Assembly (NCBI GenBank): GCA_003214175.1
Contig: QCLZ01000001.1
Location: forward strand, 62,001 to 126,000
DNA length: 64,000 bases
From: Prochlorococcus sp. AG-418-I20
Lineage (GTDB): Bacteria > Cyanobacteriota > Cyanobacteriia > PCC-6307 > Cyanobiaceae
Reading direction: 5' to 3'
Shown: positions 18,947 through 28,508 of the stretch, piece after piece
Layout of the letters: each line of letters opens with the position of its first letter
How positions within the stretch are numbered: position 1 is the first letter of the stretch
Notes under the pieces: model-generated
Told to the model about the DNA's origin: nothing
Database searches by the model: none
The model's input: only the letters and a program-made list of their open reading frames with translations
Position numbers and translations under genes: made by a program

Positions 18947-19045
18947 TCATTTTCTATCAAATTTAGGGGGATCTCTAAAGGCGACAGCAAAGAATAAGGT
19001 AACAACTGCGAGAGTTAAAATTAGAACGTAAGCAAAAGCTTCCAT
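18947..19045 (-). CDS. psbT: Photosystem II protein T
   Basis: A 32-codon gene. The product starts [20 protein letters not shown] and ends with the polar [10 protein letters not shown], matching PsbT, a one-helix subunit at the PSII dimer interface near the QA site. It follows psbB by 23 bases, the order seen in most cyanobacteria and plastids, and shares its terminator. Confidence 0.97.
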   Translation of the reverse strand: MEAFAYVLILTLAVVTLFFAVAFRDPPKFDRK

Positions 19046-19068
19046 AAGATTAAGTAATAAAGTTTAGT

Positions 19069-20592
19069 TTAAACCCTTCCTGGGATTCTTCTAGTGGTTT
19101 CGTCACCAAGCTTCTTGAATAGACCAAATTCAACTTGGTCTCCAATTTCAGCGTCAATACCAGCAAAGGAATTTCTGTAAAGAGTCCTTGAAGCATGCCA
19201 CCAGTGGCCAAACAAGAATAGCAATCCGAAACATAGATGTGCATATGTAAACCATGCTCTAGGAGAACTGCGGAATACACCATCAGATTTGTAAGTTTCT
19301 CTGTCGAACTTGAATGCTTCTCCAAGTTGCGCTTTTCTCGCTAATCTTTTAACTACTGCAGGATCAGTAAATGTTTGACCATTTAAATCTCCTCCATAGA
19401 TTGTTGCAGTAATACCAGTTTGTTCGAATGAATACTTAGCTTCAGCTCTTCTAAATGGAATATCGGCTCTTACATTTCCGTCTTTATCTTCTAGTATGAC
19501 TGGGAAGTTTTCAAAGAAATTAGGAATTCTTCTGACTTCTAACTCATTACCTTCCTTATCTTGGAAAGCAATGTGACCTTGCCAACCTGTTGGTAGACCA
19601 TCGCCGTTGACAAGAGCCCCAACTCTGAACAATCCTCCTTTAGCAGGACTGTTACCAACATAATCGTAGAAGGCTAATTTTTCTGGAATAGATGCATATG
19701 CCTCTTCTTTAGTAGCACCATCATCTATTGCAGCTTGAACTCTTCTGTTTATTTCAGTTTTGAAATACCCTGAGTCCCATTGATATCTAGTAGGGCCAAA
19801 TAACTCAACTGGTGTTGTTGCTGAGCCATACCACATTGTGCCTGATACAACAAAAGATACAAATAAAACTGCAGCTAGCGCACTAGCTAAAACTCCTTCA
19901 AGACTCCCAAGTTTTAATGCTCTGTAAAGTCTTTCCCCAGGTCTGTTTGTGATATGAAAAATACCTCCAATTATTCCCATAAGTCCTGCTGCAATATGGT
20001 TTGCAACTATTCCTCCTGGATTGAAGGGATTAAATCCTTCAACTCCCCAGGAGGGGGCTACAGGTTCTACATGACCTGTTAAACCATAAGGGTCAGAAAC
20101 CCAAATCCCTACATTTGCGCAATGGAATGCTCCAAATCCAAAACATGTAAGTCCTGCTAGAAGAAGATGAATTCCAAAGATTCTTGGTAAATCAAGAGCA
20201 GGCTCACCTGTTCTTGAATCTTCCCACAAATCTAAGTCCCAATATGTCCAGTGCCATATAGATGCCAACATCAAAAGTCCACTGAAAACTATGTGTGCTG
20301 CAGCAACACCTTCAAAACTCCAGAACCCAGGATCAACTCCTGTGGCACCAGTGATATCCCATCCATTCCAACTACTTGTGATACCAAGTCTCGCCATAAA
20401 AGGCATGACGTACATTCCTTGTCTCCACATTGGATTAAGAACAGCATCAGAAGGATCAAAAATGGCTAATTCATAAAGAGCCATTGAACCGGCCCAGCCG
20501 GCTAATAATGCAGTATGCATAAGATGCACAGCAAGTAGTCGACCTGGGTCATTAATAACTACTGTGTGAACTCGATACCAAGGCAATCCCAT
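19069..20592 (-). CDS. psbB: Photosystem II CP47 chlorophyll-binding protein
   Basis: Core antenna protein of PSII that passes excitation to the D1/D2 reaction centre. The 507 residues start [20 protein letters not shown] and contain six membrane helices with chlorophyll-ligand His residues (e.g. [30 protein letters not shown]), the large lumenal loop E between helices 5 and 6 and [19 protein letters not shown] in helix 6. Full length. It is transcribed with psbT. A long inverted repeat lies 66-116 bases upstream of the start codon. Confidence 0.99.
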   Translation of the reverse strand: MGLPWYRVHTVVINDPGRLLAVHLMHTALLAGWAGSMALYELAIFDPSDAVLNPMWRQGMYVMPFMARLGITSSWNGWDITGATGVDPGFWSFEGVAAAHIVFSGLLMLASIWHWTYWDLDLWEDSRTGEPALDLPRIFGIHLLLAGLTCFGFGAFHCANVGIWVSDPYGLTGHVEPVAPSWGVEGFNPFNPGGIVANHIAAGLMGIIGGIFHITNRPGERLYRALKLGSLEGVLASALAAVLFVSFVVSGTMWYGSATTPVELFGPTRYQWDSGYFKTEINRRVQAAIDDGATKEEAYASIPEKLAFYDYVGNSPAKGGLFRVGALVNGDGLPTGWQGHIAFQDKEGNELEVRRIPNFFENFPVILEDKDGNVRADIPFRRAEAKYSFEQTGITATIYGGDLNGQTFTDPAVVKRLARKAQLGEAFKFDRETYKSDGVFRSSPRAWFTYAHLCFGLLFLFGHWWHASRTLYRNSFAGIDAEIGDQVEFGLFKKLGDETTRRIPGRV

Positions 20593-20658
20593 CGGTTAAT
20601 TTCTAGTAACTATGCTGAATAAACAGCTAAACATCACGATAGTAAGGGTTTTTTAGTC

Positions 20659-20708
20659 TTTGAGGGATTTTTGTAAATAAATTTATTTTCTTGCAAAAAT
20701 CCCTCAAA
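20659..20708. repeat. Perfect 15-bp inverted repeat upstream of psbB
   Basis: The arms TTTGAGGGATTTTTG (20659-20673) and CAAAAATCCCTCAAA (20694-20708) are exact reverse complements. The 20-base loop itself contains the palindrome AAATAAATTTATTT. It lies between the divergent psbB and ferredoxin genes. Neither end is followed by a T run, so it is not a standard terminator; it could be a structured 5' leader of psbB mRNA or a protein-binding element. Confidence 0.8.
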
Positions 20709-20815
20709 TCAATTTGCAGCATTAGCTTTACAAGGAATTTTTGACTAAAAATTGTTAATATTTTGGTCACAATTCTCAAAGTAAAACGCCAAAATAAGAA
20801 AAATAACTAAAAAAA

Positions 20816-21178
20816 ATGGCAACTATTAGATTCATTCGCGAGGGTTTAGAGGTTCAATGTAATTCTGGTGAAAATTTAAGAGAACTTGTAATTAAAGAGA
20901 ACTTACAACTCTATGGATTAAAAGGTATTTTAGGAAATTGTGGTGGAGCAGGACAATGTAGTACTTGTTTTGTTTCAGTTGAAGGGGGAAATAAAAGTTC
21001 TTTAAGTCCTCTTACTTCCGTTGAGGAAGAAAAACTCAAGAATAGACCTGATAATTGGCGACTTGCATGCCAAACATTAATTAAGTCCTCTGCAGTAATT
21101 TTAACTAAACCACAATCGCCCCCTTCAAATCTAGAAGAACTTAAAAAAAATAGTCAAAATAAAAAATTACCCCGCTAA
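20816..21178 (+). CDS. 2Fe-2S ferredoxin-like protein
   Basis: The 120-residue protein has a ferredoxin beta-grasp N-terminus (MATIRFIREGLEVQCNSGEN) and the four cluster Cys residues in GNCGGAGQCSTCF (two plus one) and RLACQT. The C-terminal 25 residues are a basic tail not found in photosynthetic PetF. The spacing of Cys resembles the atypical ferredoxins of cyanobacteria rather than the main PSI acceptor. Divergent from psbB; its electron partners are unknown. Confidence 0.85.
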   Translation: MATIRFIREGLEVQCNSGENLRELVIKENLQLYGLKGILGNCGGAGQCSTCFVSVEGGNKSSLSPLTSVEEEKLKNRPDNWRLACQTLIKSSAVILTKPQSPPSNLEELKKNSQNKKLPR

Positions 21179-21281
21179 ATTGTTTAAGACTGTTAATCAG
21201 TTGATAAAAATTTGTTGAATTTTCCACTTTATTTCAAGATATATGCCTATAGTCTTATTAATTAAATCGAGTATTTATTAA

Positions 21282-21431
21282 ATGGAAACAACTAATTTTG
21301 GTTTCGTAGCCAGCCTATTATTTGTAGGGGTCCCAACAATATTCCTCATAGGTTTATTTATTTCTACTCAAGATGGAGAAAAATCCAGCTTCTTTTCAGA
21401 TTCTAGTAAGGGTAAACTAGGACCTAAATAA
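21282..21431 (+). CDS. psbM: Photosystem II reaction centre protein M
   Basis: A 49-codon gene whose product has a hydrophobic helix, FVASLLFVGVPTIFLIGLFI, followed by STQDGEKSSF, matching PsbM, a dimer-interface PSII subunit. The C-terminal extension (SDSSKGKLGPK) is the longer form seen in marine picocyanobacteria. It is followed by prmC after 18 bases. Confidence 0.93.
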   Translation: METTNFGFVASLLFVGVPTIFLIGLFISTQDGEKSSFFSDSSKGKLGPK

Positions 21432-21449
21432 AAGATAGAACTCTCATAA

Positions 21450-22319
21450 ATGCATAGCATTTCTGTAAAAGAATTTTTGTTGTGGAAGAAAAATCAATTA
21501 TCAAAAGGAGGAGACCTTCAATCTTTATATTTTTTGATCGACTGCTTAGGCGGTATTAAGGCTACTAATCTAAACTTTTCGAGTTTAAATCATGATGGTA
21601 AATTATATCTAAAAAAAAACTTAGACTTCCTCGAATCTATCTGGGAGGAACATTTAATAGAATTCACTCCCATACAGTATCTTTGTGGGTTTGCTTTTTG
21701 GAGAGACTTAAAATTAACAGTTACAGATAAAGTACTTATTCCTAGATCAGAGACAGAAATTATAGTTGATATTGTTTTTAAGCTTTTTGAAAAAAAATCA
21801 AAGCAATTTCTTTTTGCTGAATTAGGAACTGGATCGGGAGCAATCAGTATTGCATTAGCATTGGCTTGTCCGTTATGGGTGGGGATAGCCACCGATATTG
21901 ATCCAGATGCATTAAAAATAGCTTACAAAAATTATAAAAAATTCTCAAATTTATCCAATCTGAGATTTTCTTGCGGACATTGGTGGGAGCCTTTTCAAAG
22001 TTACAAAGGAAAAATAGATCTTGCTATTTCAAACCCTCCATATATTCCTAAAAATACTTATGAGAAATTACCTAAGGAAGTTAAAAATTTCGAACCAAAA
22101 ATTGCCTTATTAGGCGGTGAAGATGGTTTGAAGCATATCAGAGAAATAATTCAAAAAGCGCCACTTTATTTAAGAGAGAAAGGATGGCTCATATTAGAGA
22201 ATCATTTTGATCAAGGTGGAAAAATTAAACAACTTCTTATTAAGAACGGCTTTACATCAGTTGAAATTGTTAAGGATCTTTCAGGTATTGGTAGGTTTAC
22301 TATTGGAAGATATAAATAA
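21450..22319 (+). CDS. prmC: Peptide chain release factor N5-glutamine methyltransferase
   Basis: Methylates the Gln of the GGQ motif in release factors RF1 and RF2. The 289-residue protein has the SAM-binding motif AELGTGSGAISIALAL (about residue 129) and the catalytic AISNPPYIP (about residue 192), with QYLCGFAFWRDLKL in the N-terminal substrate domain. Complete. It is followed 23 bases later by the TsaC-like gene, a pairing often seen in bacteria. Confidence 0.95.
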   Translation: MHSISVKEFLLWKKNQLSKGGDLQSLYFLIDCLGGIKATNLNFSSLNHDGKLYLKKNLDFLESIWEEHLIEFTPIQYLCGFAFWRDLKLTVTDKVLIPRSETEIIVDIVFKLFEKKSKQFLFAELGTGSGAISIALALACPLWVGIATDIDPDALKIAYKNYKKFSNLSNLRFSCGHWWEPFQSYKGKIDLAISNPPYIPKNTYEKLPKEVKNFEPKIALLGGEDGLKHIREIIQKAPLYLREKGWLILENHFDQGGKIKQLLIKNGFTSVEIVKDLSGIGRFTIGRYK

Positions 22320-22342
22320 ATTATTATTGATTAATAATCTAC

Positions 22343-22924
22343 ATGAAAGTAATAAATTACGAATCGGCTCTAAAGATCCTTAAAAGTGGTTCACCTGTGA
22401 TTTTTCAAACAGATACTCTTCCTGCAATTGGATGTTTGCCAAAGTTTTCAGAAATCATTTATGAGTTTAAAAAAAGAGATAGAAATAAGCCCTTGATTCT
22501 TATGGGATCGGAACAAAAACAATTAATTGATTACGTTCACGAATCAGCTAAGGATGATTTCAAAAAAATAGCTTCAAAATATTGGCCTGGGGCTTTGACA
22601 ATGGTTATTCCGTGCTCAAAAAAAGAGAAACCAATTTTAACAAGCATGGATTTTACTCTTGGTTTAAGAATCCCAAATTCATTTATGGCACAATCTCTCA
22701 TGAAAGAAACAGGCCCATTGTTAACTTCGAGTGCAAATATTTCAGGCTCCACGGGATCAGTTACAGTTGAGGGTGTTGCTCTAGATTTCCCCTCTGTAGA
22801 TATATTGGGACCCTTACCTTGGGAAAAAAATAGTGGGAAAGCAAGTACTATCATATCCTGGAAGAAAAATAGAGATTGGCGGATTATAAGACAAGGAGAA
22901 GTCTTAGTTAAGGGTTTAAATTAA
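22343..22924 (+). CDS. TsaC/Sua5/YrdC-family protein
   Basis: Predicted L-threonylcarbamoyladenylate synthase that makes the intermediate for t6A37 in ANN-decoding tRNAs. The 193 residues include PVIFQTDTLPAIGCLP, KKRDRNKPLILMGS, the KYWPGALTMVIPCS motif and GPLLTSSANISGSTGS. It is of normal TsaC length. It shares TAATG with the small downstream membrane-protein ORF (coupled stop/start). Confidence 0.88.
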   Translation: MKVINYESALKILKSGSPVIFQTDTLPAIGCLPKFSEIIYEFKKRDRNKPLILMGSEQKQLIDYVHESAKDDFKKIASKYWPGALTMVIPCSKKEKPILTSMDFTLGLRIPNSFMAQSLMKETGPLLTSSANISGSTGSVTVEGVALDFPSVDILGPLPWEKNSGKASTIISWKKNRDWRIIRQGEVLVKGLN

Positions 22925-23091
22925 TGTTTTTATTAATGCTTTTTGTTATATTGATTCAATTTTTTAATTATTGGGTATTTGAACCTCTCTCTTCTTTTTT
23001 AGAATATGTTTTTGGAATAAGGTTATTTCCTATAATTGCTCTATTTATTCTTATTCTACTTTTTTCGGCAAGCAATATTGAAGATTATTAA
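22924..23091 (+). CDS. Small two-helix membrane protein
   Basis: A 55-codon ORF whose ATG overlaps the stop of the tsaC-like gene (TAATG). Almost wholly hydrophobic, with two likely membrane helices (FLLMLFVILIQFF and FPIIALFILILLFSA) separated by a short loop, and an acidic end NIEDY. No family recognised; translation coupling supports its being real. Confidence 0.6.
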   Translation: MFLLMLFVILIQFFNYWVFEPLSSFLEYVFGIRLFPIIALFILILLFSASNIEDY

Positions 23092-23102
23092 ATTGAGCAA
23101 AA

Positions 23103-23174
23103 TGCCGGCTAACAGATTTGAACTGATGACCTTCGCTTTACAAAAGCGCTGCTCTACCGCTGAGCTAAGCCGGC
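23103..23174 (-). tRNA. tRNA-Thr (TGT)
   Basis: A 72-base cloverleaf on the minus strand: acceptor GCCGGCT/AGCCGGC, D-arm GCTCAGCGGTAGAGC, anticodon loop TTTGTAA giving TGT, T-arm with GTTCAAATC, discriminator A. CCA is not encoded. Confidence 0.97.
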
Positions 23175-23237
23175 AATAAACCTATCTTACAATTCAGAAG
23201 GATCATTATCGTTATTTATTTAGCTTTTTAAAAATTA

Positions 23238-23564
23238 TTACTTGTTTTGATCTTTATCATTTTTATCATTTCTTTTAAACTTTATTTCTCCTGACAGTGT
23301 TCTCTTGATTGGTAAATTAGCTACTAATGCAGTCATTCTATCCTCTGTTTCTAAACTTACTGCTACCTCTTCAAAATCAATTTCAACATATTTAGCAACA
23401 ACATCAAGAATTTCCTTCCTCATTTTATCCAACAAATCAGTCGTCAAGGAACTCATATCAACTCTGTCGTGTGCTAGGACAAGTTGTAATCTTTCTCTAG
23501 CAGTATTAGCACTAGCTGTTTCTCTGCCTAGCAACTTGTTAATAAGGTCTCTAAGAGTCATCAT
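23238..23564 (-). CDS. minE: Cell division topological specificity factor MinE
   Basis: Stimulates MinD ATPase and drives the MinCD oscillation that places the division septum at midcell. The 108-residue product has the anti-MinCD helix region ([14 protein letters not shown]) and the topological-specificity domain ([20 protein letters not shown]). Two tandem ATG codons occur at the start. It lies 1 base after minD in the order minC-minD-minE. Confidence 0.95.
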   Translation of the reverse strand: MMTLRDLINKLLGRETASANTARERLQLVLAHDRVDMSSLTTDLLDKMRKEILDVVAKYVEIDFEEVAVSLETEDRMTALVANLPIKRTLSGEIKFKRNDKNDKDQNK

Positions 23565-23565
23565 T

Positions 23566-24381
23566 TTAAAAAACCTTTGTTTGCATTAATCTTATGAATT
23601 TATCTTTAAAACTTTTACTTTCATTTTTAGGATCAATAATTGGGACATCTTTTCCTGTAAGTCTCTCAGAAACATTTAGATAGCATTTCTTTGCAGGTGA
23701 TTTACTATCTGAAAGTGTTAGTGGCTCACCTCTATTTGTACTTATTATTACTTGCTCATCTTCTAAAACAATACCTAATAATGGCAAAGATAGAATCCCT
23801 TGAACATCTTCTATAGATAACATCTCTTGACTAGCCATCATATTAGGACGAACTCTGTTGATTACAAGCTGAATGGGCTCAATATCAGATGTATTAAGTA
23901 TTCCTATTACTCTATCGGCATCACGAACTGCAGATAATTCAGGGTTAGTAACAACAATAGCCTCTTTGCAAGCAGCAAGAGCATTTTTAAAACCATCCTC
24001 TACTCCAGCAGGACAATCTACTAAAACAAAATCAAATTTTTCACTAAGCATATCACTAATTTTTTTCATATCTTCTGGCTTCATCCAATCCAACATCCTT
24101 GGATCCCCAGCAGGCAAAAGAGCAAGATTAGGTTCCTTTTTATGTCTTACCAATGCTTGTTCAAGACGACAATTTTTGTCTAGAACATCTTGGGCTGTAT
24201 AAATAATACGATTTTCTAATCCTAGAAGGAGATCTAAATTTCTTAAGCCAAAGTCAGCATCTAATACAGCAGTAGATGCTCCGCTGTTGGCAAGTGCTAT
24301 GCCAAGGTTTGCGGTTAAAGTGGTTTTGCCAACCCCACCTTTCCCTGAACAAATTAAAATTGTGCGTGTATTTTTCGACAC
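23566..24381 (-). CDS. minD: Septum site-determining protein MinD
   Basis: Membrane-associated ATPase of the Min system. The 271-residue product has the deviant Walker [18 protein letters not shown] (residues about 12-28), [16 protein letters not shown] (switch I), [13 protein letters not shown] (Walker B/switch II), and a C-terminal amphipathic helix with [10 protein letters not shown] for membrane binding. Complete. Confidence 0.97.
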   Translation of the reverse strand: MSKNTRTILICSGKGGVGKTTLTANLGIALANSGASTAVLDADFGLRNLDLLLGLENRIIYTAQDVLDKNCRLEQALVRHKKEPNLALLPAGDPRMLDWMKPEDMKKISDMLSEKFDFVLVDCPAGVEDGFKNALAACKEAIVVTNPELSAVRDADRVIGILNTSDIEPIQLVINRVRPNMMASQEMLSIEDVQGILSLPLLGIVLEDEQVIISTNRGEPLTLSDSKSPAKKCYLNVSERLTGKDVPIIDPKNESKSFKDKFIRLMQTKVF

Positions 24382-24492
24382 TAATTTAATGATTTTTTAA
24401 ATGATAAGACTACTTTTAAGAAGTTAAATATTTTAAATATTAAGTAATTCTTAAATTTATTTATTTTGAATTAATTTGTTTCAAATGATTGA

Positions 24493-25155
24493 TTAATTTT
24501 TAGTGTCTATTATGTAAGGTTTGATAATTATTGATTGTTTCTCTATTACTGCAATTTCAGGATAATAATTCTTGGGCTTTTCCTTTGGTCCAATAGCTAT
24601 CACATCAGCAATTCTTAACTGTAGAGGATTTAAAAAAAGTGATGTAATGTATGAATTATTATCCCCACCTTTTCCTGCGAAGGCAATTCCAAGTAGTTTG
24701 CCCCAAACATAAATATTTTTCTTGGCTGAAACTATAGCTCCTGGATTAACATCTCCAATAATGCACAGGTTTCCATTTGAAGATATTCTGTCTCCAGATC
24801 TTACTGTTCCTTCGTGAAGGATATCCTCTTGATTTTTTGAATTGAGAAACAGTAAATTATTTTTAATCTCTTGCTCTTTAACAAAAATTGAATCTATTTT
24901 TAAGGACTTCCCGGCCAAGATTGTATATCTATTATTGGAGTAAATACAACAAGAATGAATATTAAATTTGTCAAAATTACTTATGAATTTTGACATTTGA
25001 TGAGAACTTATTAACTCATTGATTGCAAAAATTTTTGCTTCCAATGGCCCCTTCATCGAATCAACTTTGTTAAAAGTTTCATGAAAATTTTCCAAATCTT
25101 TTAAAGAAATAACTTCAAAATATTTACTATTAGGGTTATTTAAGACTATTTCCAT
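24493..25155 (-). CDS. minC: Septum site-determining protein MinC
   Basis: Inhibitor of FtsZ assembly. The 220-residue product has a diverged N-terminal half and a recognisable C-terminal beta-helix domain: HEGTVRSGDRISSNGNLCIIGDVNPGA, cut here as motifs GTVRSGDRI and GDVNPGAIVSA, then VWGKLLGIAFAG and LRIADVI. First gene of minC-D-E; there are 111 bases between minC and minD and just 3 bases to the upstream HD-domain gene. Confidence 0.93.
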   Translation of the reverse strand: MEIVLNNPNSKYFEVISLKDLENFHETFNKVDSMKGPLEAKIFAINELISSHQMSKFISNFDKFNIHSCCIYSNNRYTILAGKSLKIDSIFVKEQEIKNNLLFLNSKNQEDILHEGTVRSGDRISSNGNLCIIGDVNPGAIVSAKKNIYVWGKLLGIAFAGKGGDNNSYITSLFLNPLQLRIADVIAIGPKEKPKNYYPEIAVIEKQSIIIKPYIIDTKN

Positions 25156-25158
25156 TAA

Positions 25159-26415
25159 TTAAATATTGGAATTATTTTTTATGACTGAAATTTGATTTTT
25201 AATTTCATTTTTGATAATACCAGGGTAAATAATAAATGAGCTCTCCTCTGATTTCATTAAAGCTTTTATTAATTCAGAGCTATCATCTAATGATTTTTGA
25301 TAAGTCCCATCCCATATTTTTAATGAGTTGTTAGTATCAAATCCTTTGAAAGATCTTTCTTTGATTCCACAAAATATTTCTGAATCATAATTATTTATTT
25401 CACATAATTTTTTCGCAAATGCAAGAATTTCTAGCCTATCTAATTTACTTAAAAAACTTATGTCTGAGGCCTTAAGTAGATCTCTATTAATAAACATTTT
25501 GCATAGAGTTGAAAGTGGCTCGAAAGCTTCATCTTTCCACCTAATTAAATGGTAATAAAATGTTATATCATCATTTTTCAAGAAATCATCAAAATCTATA
25601 TTTTCTGGTGCAAATATTAATTTATAAAGTGATTTATCTATCCACACTTTTTTATTAATATTGTCTTTTATAGTGTGTATTATTTTCTCCAGAATCCATG
25701 TTGATATTTCGTTTATTCTATGGTTATAAATAGTTCTATACATCAAGTTTCTTAGTACCAAGAAATGCTCTATTGCAATCAATCCTTTTGGTTTAACTGC
25801 TATATTGCCATCTGGTGAAAAAGTTAGAGCAGAAATGATTCTTTCTAAATCTATCAATCCATATTTGGTACCTGTGTTGTAACTATCGCGTAATAAATAA
25901 TCAAGTCTATCGCAATCAATTTCACTACTTATCAATGTTTTTAAAGGTTTTGAAAATAGTTGTTTTGATTCAAATAATTCCCCAATTTGTTCAGGTAAAT
26001 TATTGTCATACTTTTTGAGTATTGAACTTATTGGAGAATAATTTTCAACTAAGTTTTGAGACCATTTTTCGTGATTATGATCGAAAATTGCTTCACTCGT
26101 ATGGCTCAAAGGCCCATGGCCTAAATCATGTAATAGAGCTGCTCCGTAAAGAACAAATTTGTTTTCAGAAAATGTTGATTTTCTCTCTATCAACTTATTA
26201 TGTATTTGTCTTGCGATGCAAAAAACTCCAATTGAGTGTGTAAATCTACTCGATTCCGCACCATGAAAAAGTAATGATGCCGCTCCTAGTTGTTTTATTC
26301 TTCTTAATCTTTGAAACGCAATTGTATCAATCAATTCCATAATCATTAATTCTTCAGGCTTGCCTGAATCAAATACTATTTCTTTGTGAATTGGATCATG
26401 AAAAATTCTGTTCAT
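25159..26415 (-). CDS. HD-domain metal-dependent phosphohydrolase (dGTPase-like)
   Basis: A 418-residue HD superfamily protein of the YwfO/SamHD1-like group. Visible are RLRRIKQLGAASLLF, FTHSIGVFCIARQI (first His), ALLHDLGHGPLSHTSE (the HD pair and following His) and SEIDCDRLDYLLRDSYNTG (distal Asp). Such proteins hydrolyse dNTPs or other nucleotides; the substrate here is unknown. It is 3 bases upstream of minC and probably co-transcribed with the Min genes. Confidence 0.88.
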   Translation of the reverse strand: MNRIFHDPIHKEIVFDSGKPEELMIMELIDTIAFQRLRRIKQLGAASLLFHGAESSRFTHSIGVFCIARQIHNKLIERKSTFSENKFVLYGAALLHDLGHGPLSHTSEAIFDHNHEKWSQNLVENYSPISSILKKYDNNLPEQIGELFESKQLFSKPLKTLISSEIDCDRLDYLLRDSYNTGTKYGLIDLERIISALTFSPDGNIAVKPKGLIAIEHFLVLRNLMYRTIYNHRINEISTWILEKIIHTIKDNINKKVWIDKSLYKLIFAPENIDFDDFLKNDDITFYYHLIRWKDEAFEPLSTLCKMFINRDLLKASDISFLSKLDRLEILAFAKKLCEINNYDSEIFCGIKERSFKGFDTNNSLKIWDGTYQKSLDDSSELIKALMKSEESSFIIYPGIIKNEIKNQISVIKNNSNI

Positions 26416-26462
26416 CCTGAAATGCTTAGAAGTTTTTTTTATAAATATTTCGTTTTTTAAGG

Positions 26463-27746
26463 TTATATCTCATCATCGCTTGATACACTAGTTTCGAGTA
26501 AAATTTCTGCTTCTTTCTCTAGAAGTGACCCAAGATATAGTTCTGCATTTCTTACCCATTTATCATCAGCACTCCCATATTCATTAGCATCTGGAAGATC
26601 CAGAAATTTGTTAGGTGTCATACCTTGACCCTGGATATTATTACCTTTGGGGGTCAAATAGCTTGCAACGGTAATCGCAATGCCACTATCCTCTCCTAAA
26701 CTTTTAAGGGATTGTATTAAACCTTTCCCATAAGTTTGTTCTCCCATTAGGATCGATCTATCATTATCTTGTAAGGATCCCGCAAGAATTTCACTAGCGC
26801 TTGCTGTCCCTTTGTTGACCAAAGTTACCATTGGACCGTCAAATAAAGTCTCTTTTTGAGAAATTATTGCATCTTTAATTCCATTTCTGTTTTTTGTCTC
26901 TACGACAGGCTTTTCGCTTAATAATGAGTCTGCAACTGCTATCCCTGAACTTACAAGCCCCCCCGAATTATTTCTAAGATCTAATATTAATCCTTCAACT
27001 TCTTTCTCCTTTAACTCTTGTAGAGCTTCTTCAACTTTTTGCGGGACACTTTCACTAAATTGAGTTATTCGTAGATATCCTATTGTGTGAGAATCGTCTC
27101 TTAATCTTTTTGTTCTCACTGGCCTGAGATCTACTGATCTCCTCTCTAAGTCGACTTCTCTAAATTCTCCTGACATCGAAGAAATTTCTACTAAAACTTT
27201 TGTCCCCGCCTCTCCTCTTAACTTAGAGGCAGTATTCGCAAGTCCTAATTCTTCTGATGAAATTCCATCCACCTTAATTATAAAGTCCCCGCTAACTATT
27301 CCAGCCTCCTCTGCTGGCGATCCGCCAAGAGTAGAAATAACTTTAATCTGATTCTCTTCATCTTCACCTAATTGGAGCCCAACACCATTTATCTCACTTC
27401 CAAAATTACTTGATTTTAGGAGCTCATAATCTTTAGGCCTCAAAATTCTTGTATATGGATCTTCTAAGGGCCTTAACATATCTTCAATTGCAGAATAAGC
27501 TTCTTCAGTTGTTTCAATTTGTTTCTGTAGTGTTTTTTGTCTAATTCTTTTCCATTGGATGTCATCAAACTTCTCTGGATCATAAAATCCCTCATTCACC
27601 AAGGACCAAGCGTCAAGGACTAATTGCTTGCTATCACTTAGAGCATCAACTCTTTGAATCGATAAACAATTGATAGAAAAAACAATAACTATTAATGCAG
27701 TAATTAATGTTTTGAATGTTAAAAGTTTGTTAAAAGATGAATTCAT
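26463..27746 (-). CDS. ctpA: Carboxyl-terminal processing protease (D1 processing)
   Basis: Serine protease in the lumen that trims the C-terminal extension of the D1 precursor so that the Mn cluster can assemble. It has an N-terminal signal segment, a PDZ domain (GVGLQLGEDEENQIKVIS to GDFIIKVDGIS), and the Ser/Lys catalytic region with NKGTASASEILAGSL and GEQTYGKGLIQSL. I chose the ATG at 27746 (427 residues); TTG 27767 and GTG 27764 upstream are possible. It is divergent from petB, whose ATG is only about 70 bases away. Confidence 0.92.
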   Translation of the reverse strand: MNSSFNKLLTFKTLITALIVIVFSINCLSIQRVDALSDSKQLVLDAWSLVNEGFYDPEKFDDIQWKRIRQKTLQKQIETTEEAYSAIEDMLRPLEDPYTRILRPKDYELLKSSNFGSEINGVGLQLGEDEENQIKVISTLGGSPAEEAGIVSGDFIIKVDGISSEELGLANTASKLRGEAGTKVLVEISSMSGEFREVDLERRSVDLRPVRTKRLRDDSHTIGYLRITQFSESVPQKVEEALQELKEKEVEGLILDLRNNSGGLVSSGIAVADSLLSEKPVVETKNRNGIKDAIISQKETLFDGPMVTLVNKGTASASEILAGSLQDNDRSILMGEQTYGKGLIQSLKSLGEDSGIAITVASYLTPKGNNIQGQGMTPNKFLDLPDANEYGSADDKWVRNAELYLGSLLEKEAEILLETSVSSDDEI

Positions 27747-27817
27747 TGGGTTAAGTGTTAACACCAAGTATAAGAATTTTAAGTAAGCTCTTTATATCAA
27801 AGCTAATTTTTTTTTGG

Positions 27818-28474
27818 ATGGCGAATTCTTCATCCGTTTATGATTGGTTTCAAGAAAGACTTGAAATTCAAGACATAACAGACGACGTAACTTCCAAGTA
27901 CGTACCACCTCACGTAAACATTTTTTATTGTCTAGGAGGCATAACACTAGTATGCTTCTTAATCCAATTTGCAACAGGTTTTGCAATGACTTTTTATTAT
28001 AAGCCAACAGTTACACAAGCCTATAATTCTGTAAGTTATTTAATGACTGACGTAAGTTTTGGATGGTTAATAAGATCAGTTCATAGATGGAGTGCCTCTA
28101 TGATGGTCTTGATGCTAATCCTTCATGTCTTTAGAGTTTATCTGACAGGTGGTTTTAAAAGACCTAGAGAGCTAACTTGGGTAACAGGCGTTGTAATGGC
28201 AGTCATAACAGTAGCTTTTGGCGTGACAGGATACTCTTTGCCTTGGGATCAAGTAGGGTATTGGGCAGTTAAAATTGTCTCAGGAGTGCCAGCGGCAATA
28301 CCTGTAATCGGTGATTTTATGGTTGAACTACTTAGAGGCGGTGAAAGTGTTGGACAATCAACTCTTACAAGATTCTATAGTCTCCATACCTTTGTATTAC
28401 CTTGGTCATTGGCAGTTTTCATGTTGATGCATTTTTTAATGATTCGTAAACAGGGAATTTCAGGTCCTTTATAA
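27818..28474 (+). CDS. petB: Cytochrome b6
   Basis: Heme-carrying core subunit of the cytochrome b6f complex linking PSII and PSI. The 218-residue protein starts [18 protein letters not shown]; a longer in-frame reading from 27755 is rejected because the family starts here. Four helices with the four heme-ligand His residues are seen in [23 protein letters not shown] and [20 protein letters not shown], and Cys for the covalent heme in [11 protein letters not shown]. Followed by petD 34 bases later. Confidence 0.98.
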
Positions 28475-28508
28475 ACCTTTATACTAAAATTATTCATCAG
28501 AGATCCAA

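Noticed and set aside
19050-19325. A 91-codon reading on the minus strand over the psbB 3' end and two plus-strand readings at 20251-20476
   Set aside because: They are other-frame shadows of the psbB gene.
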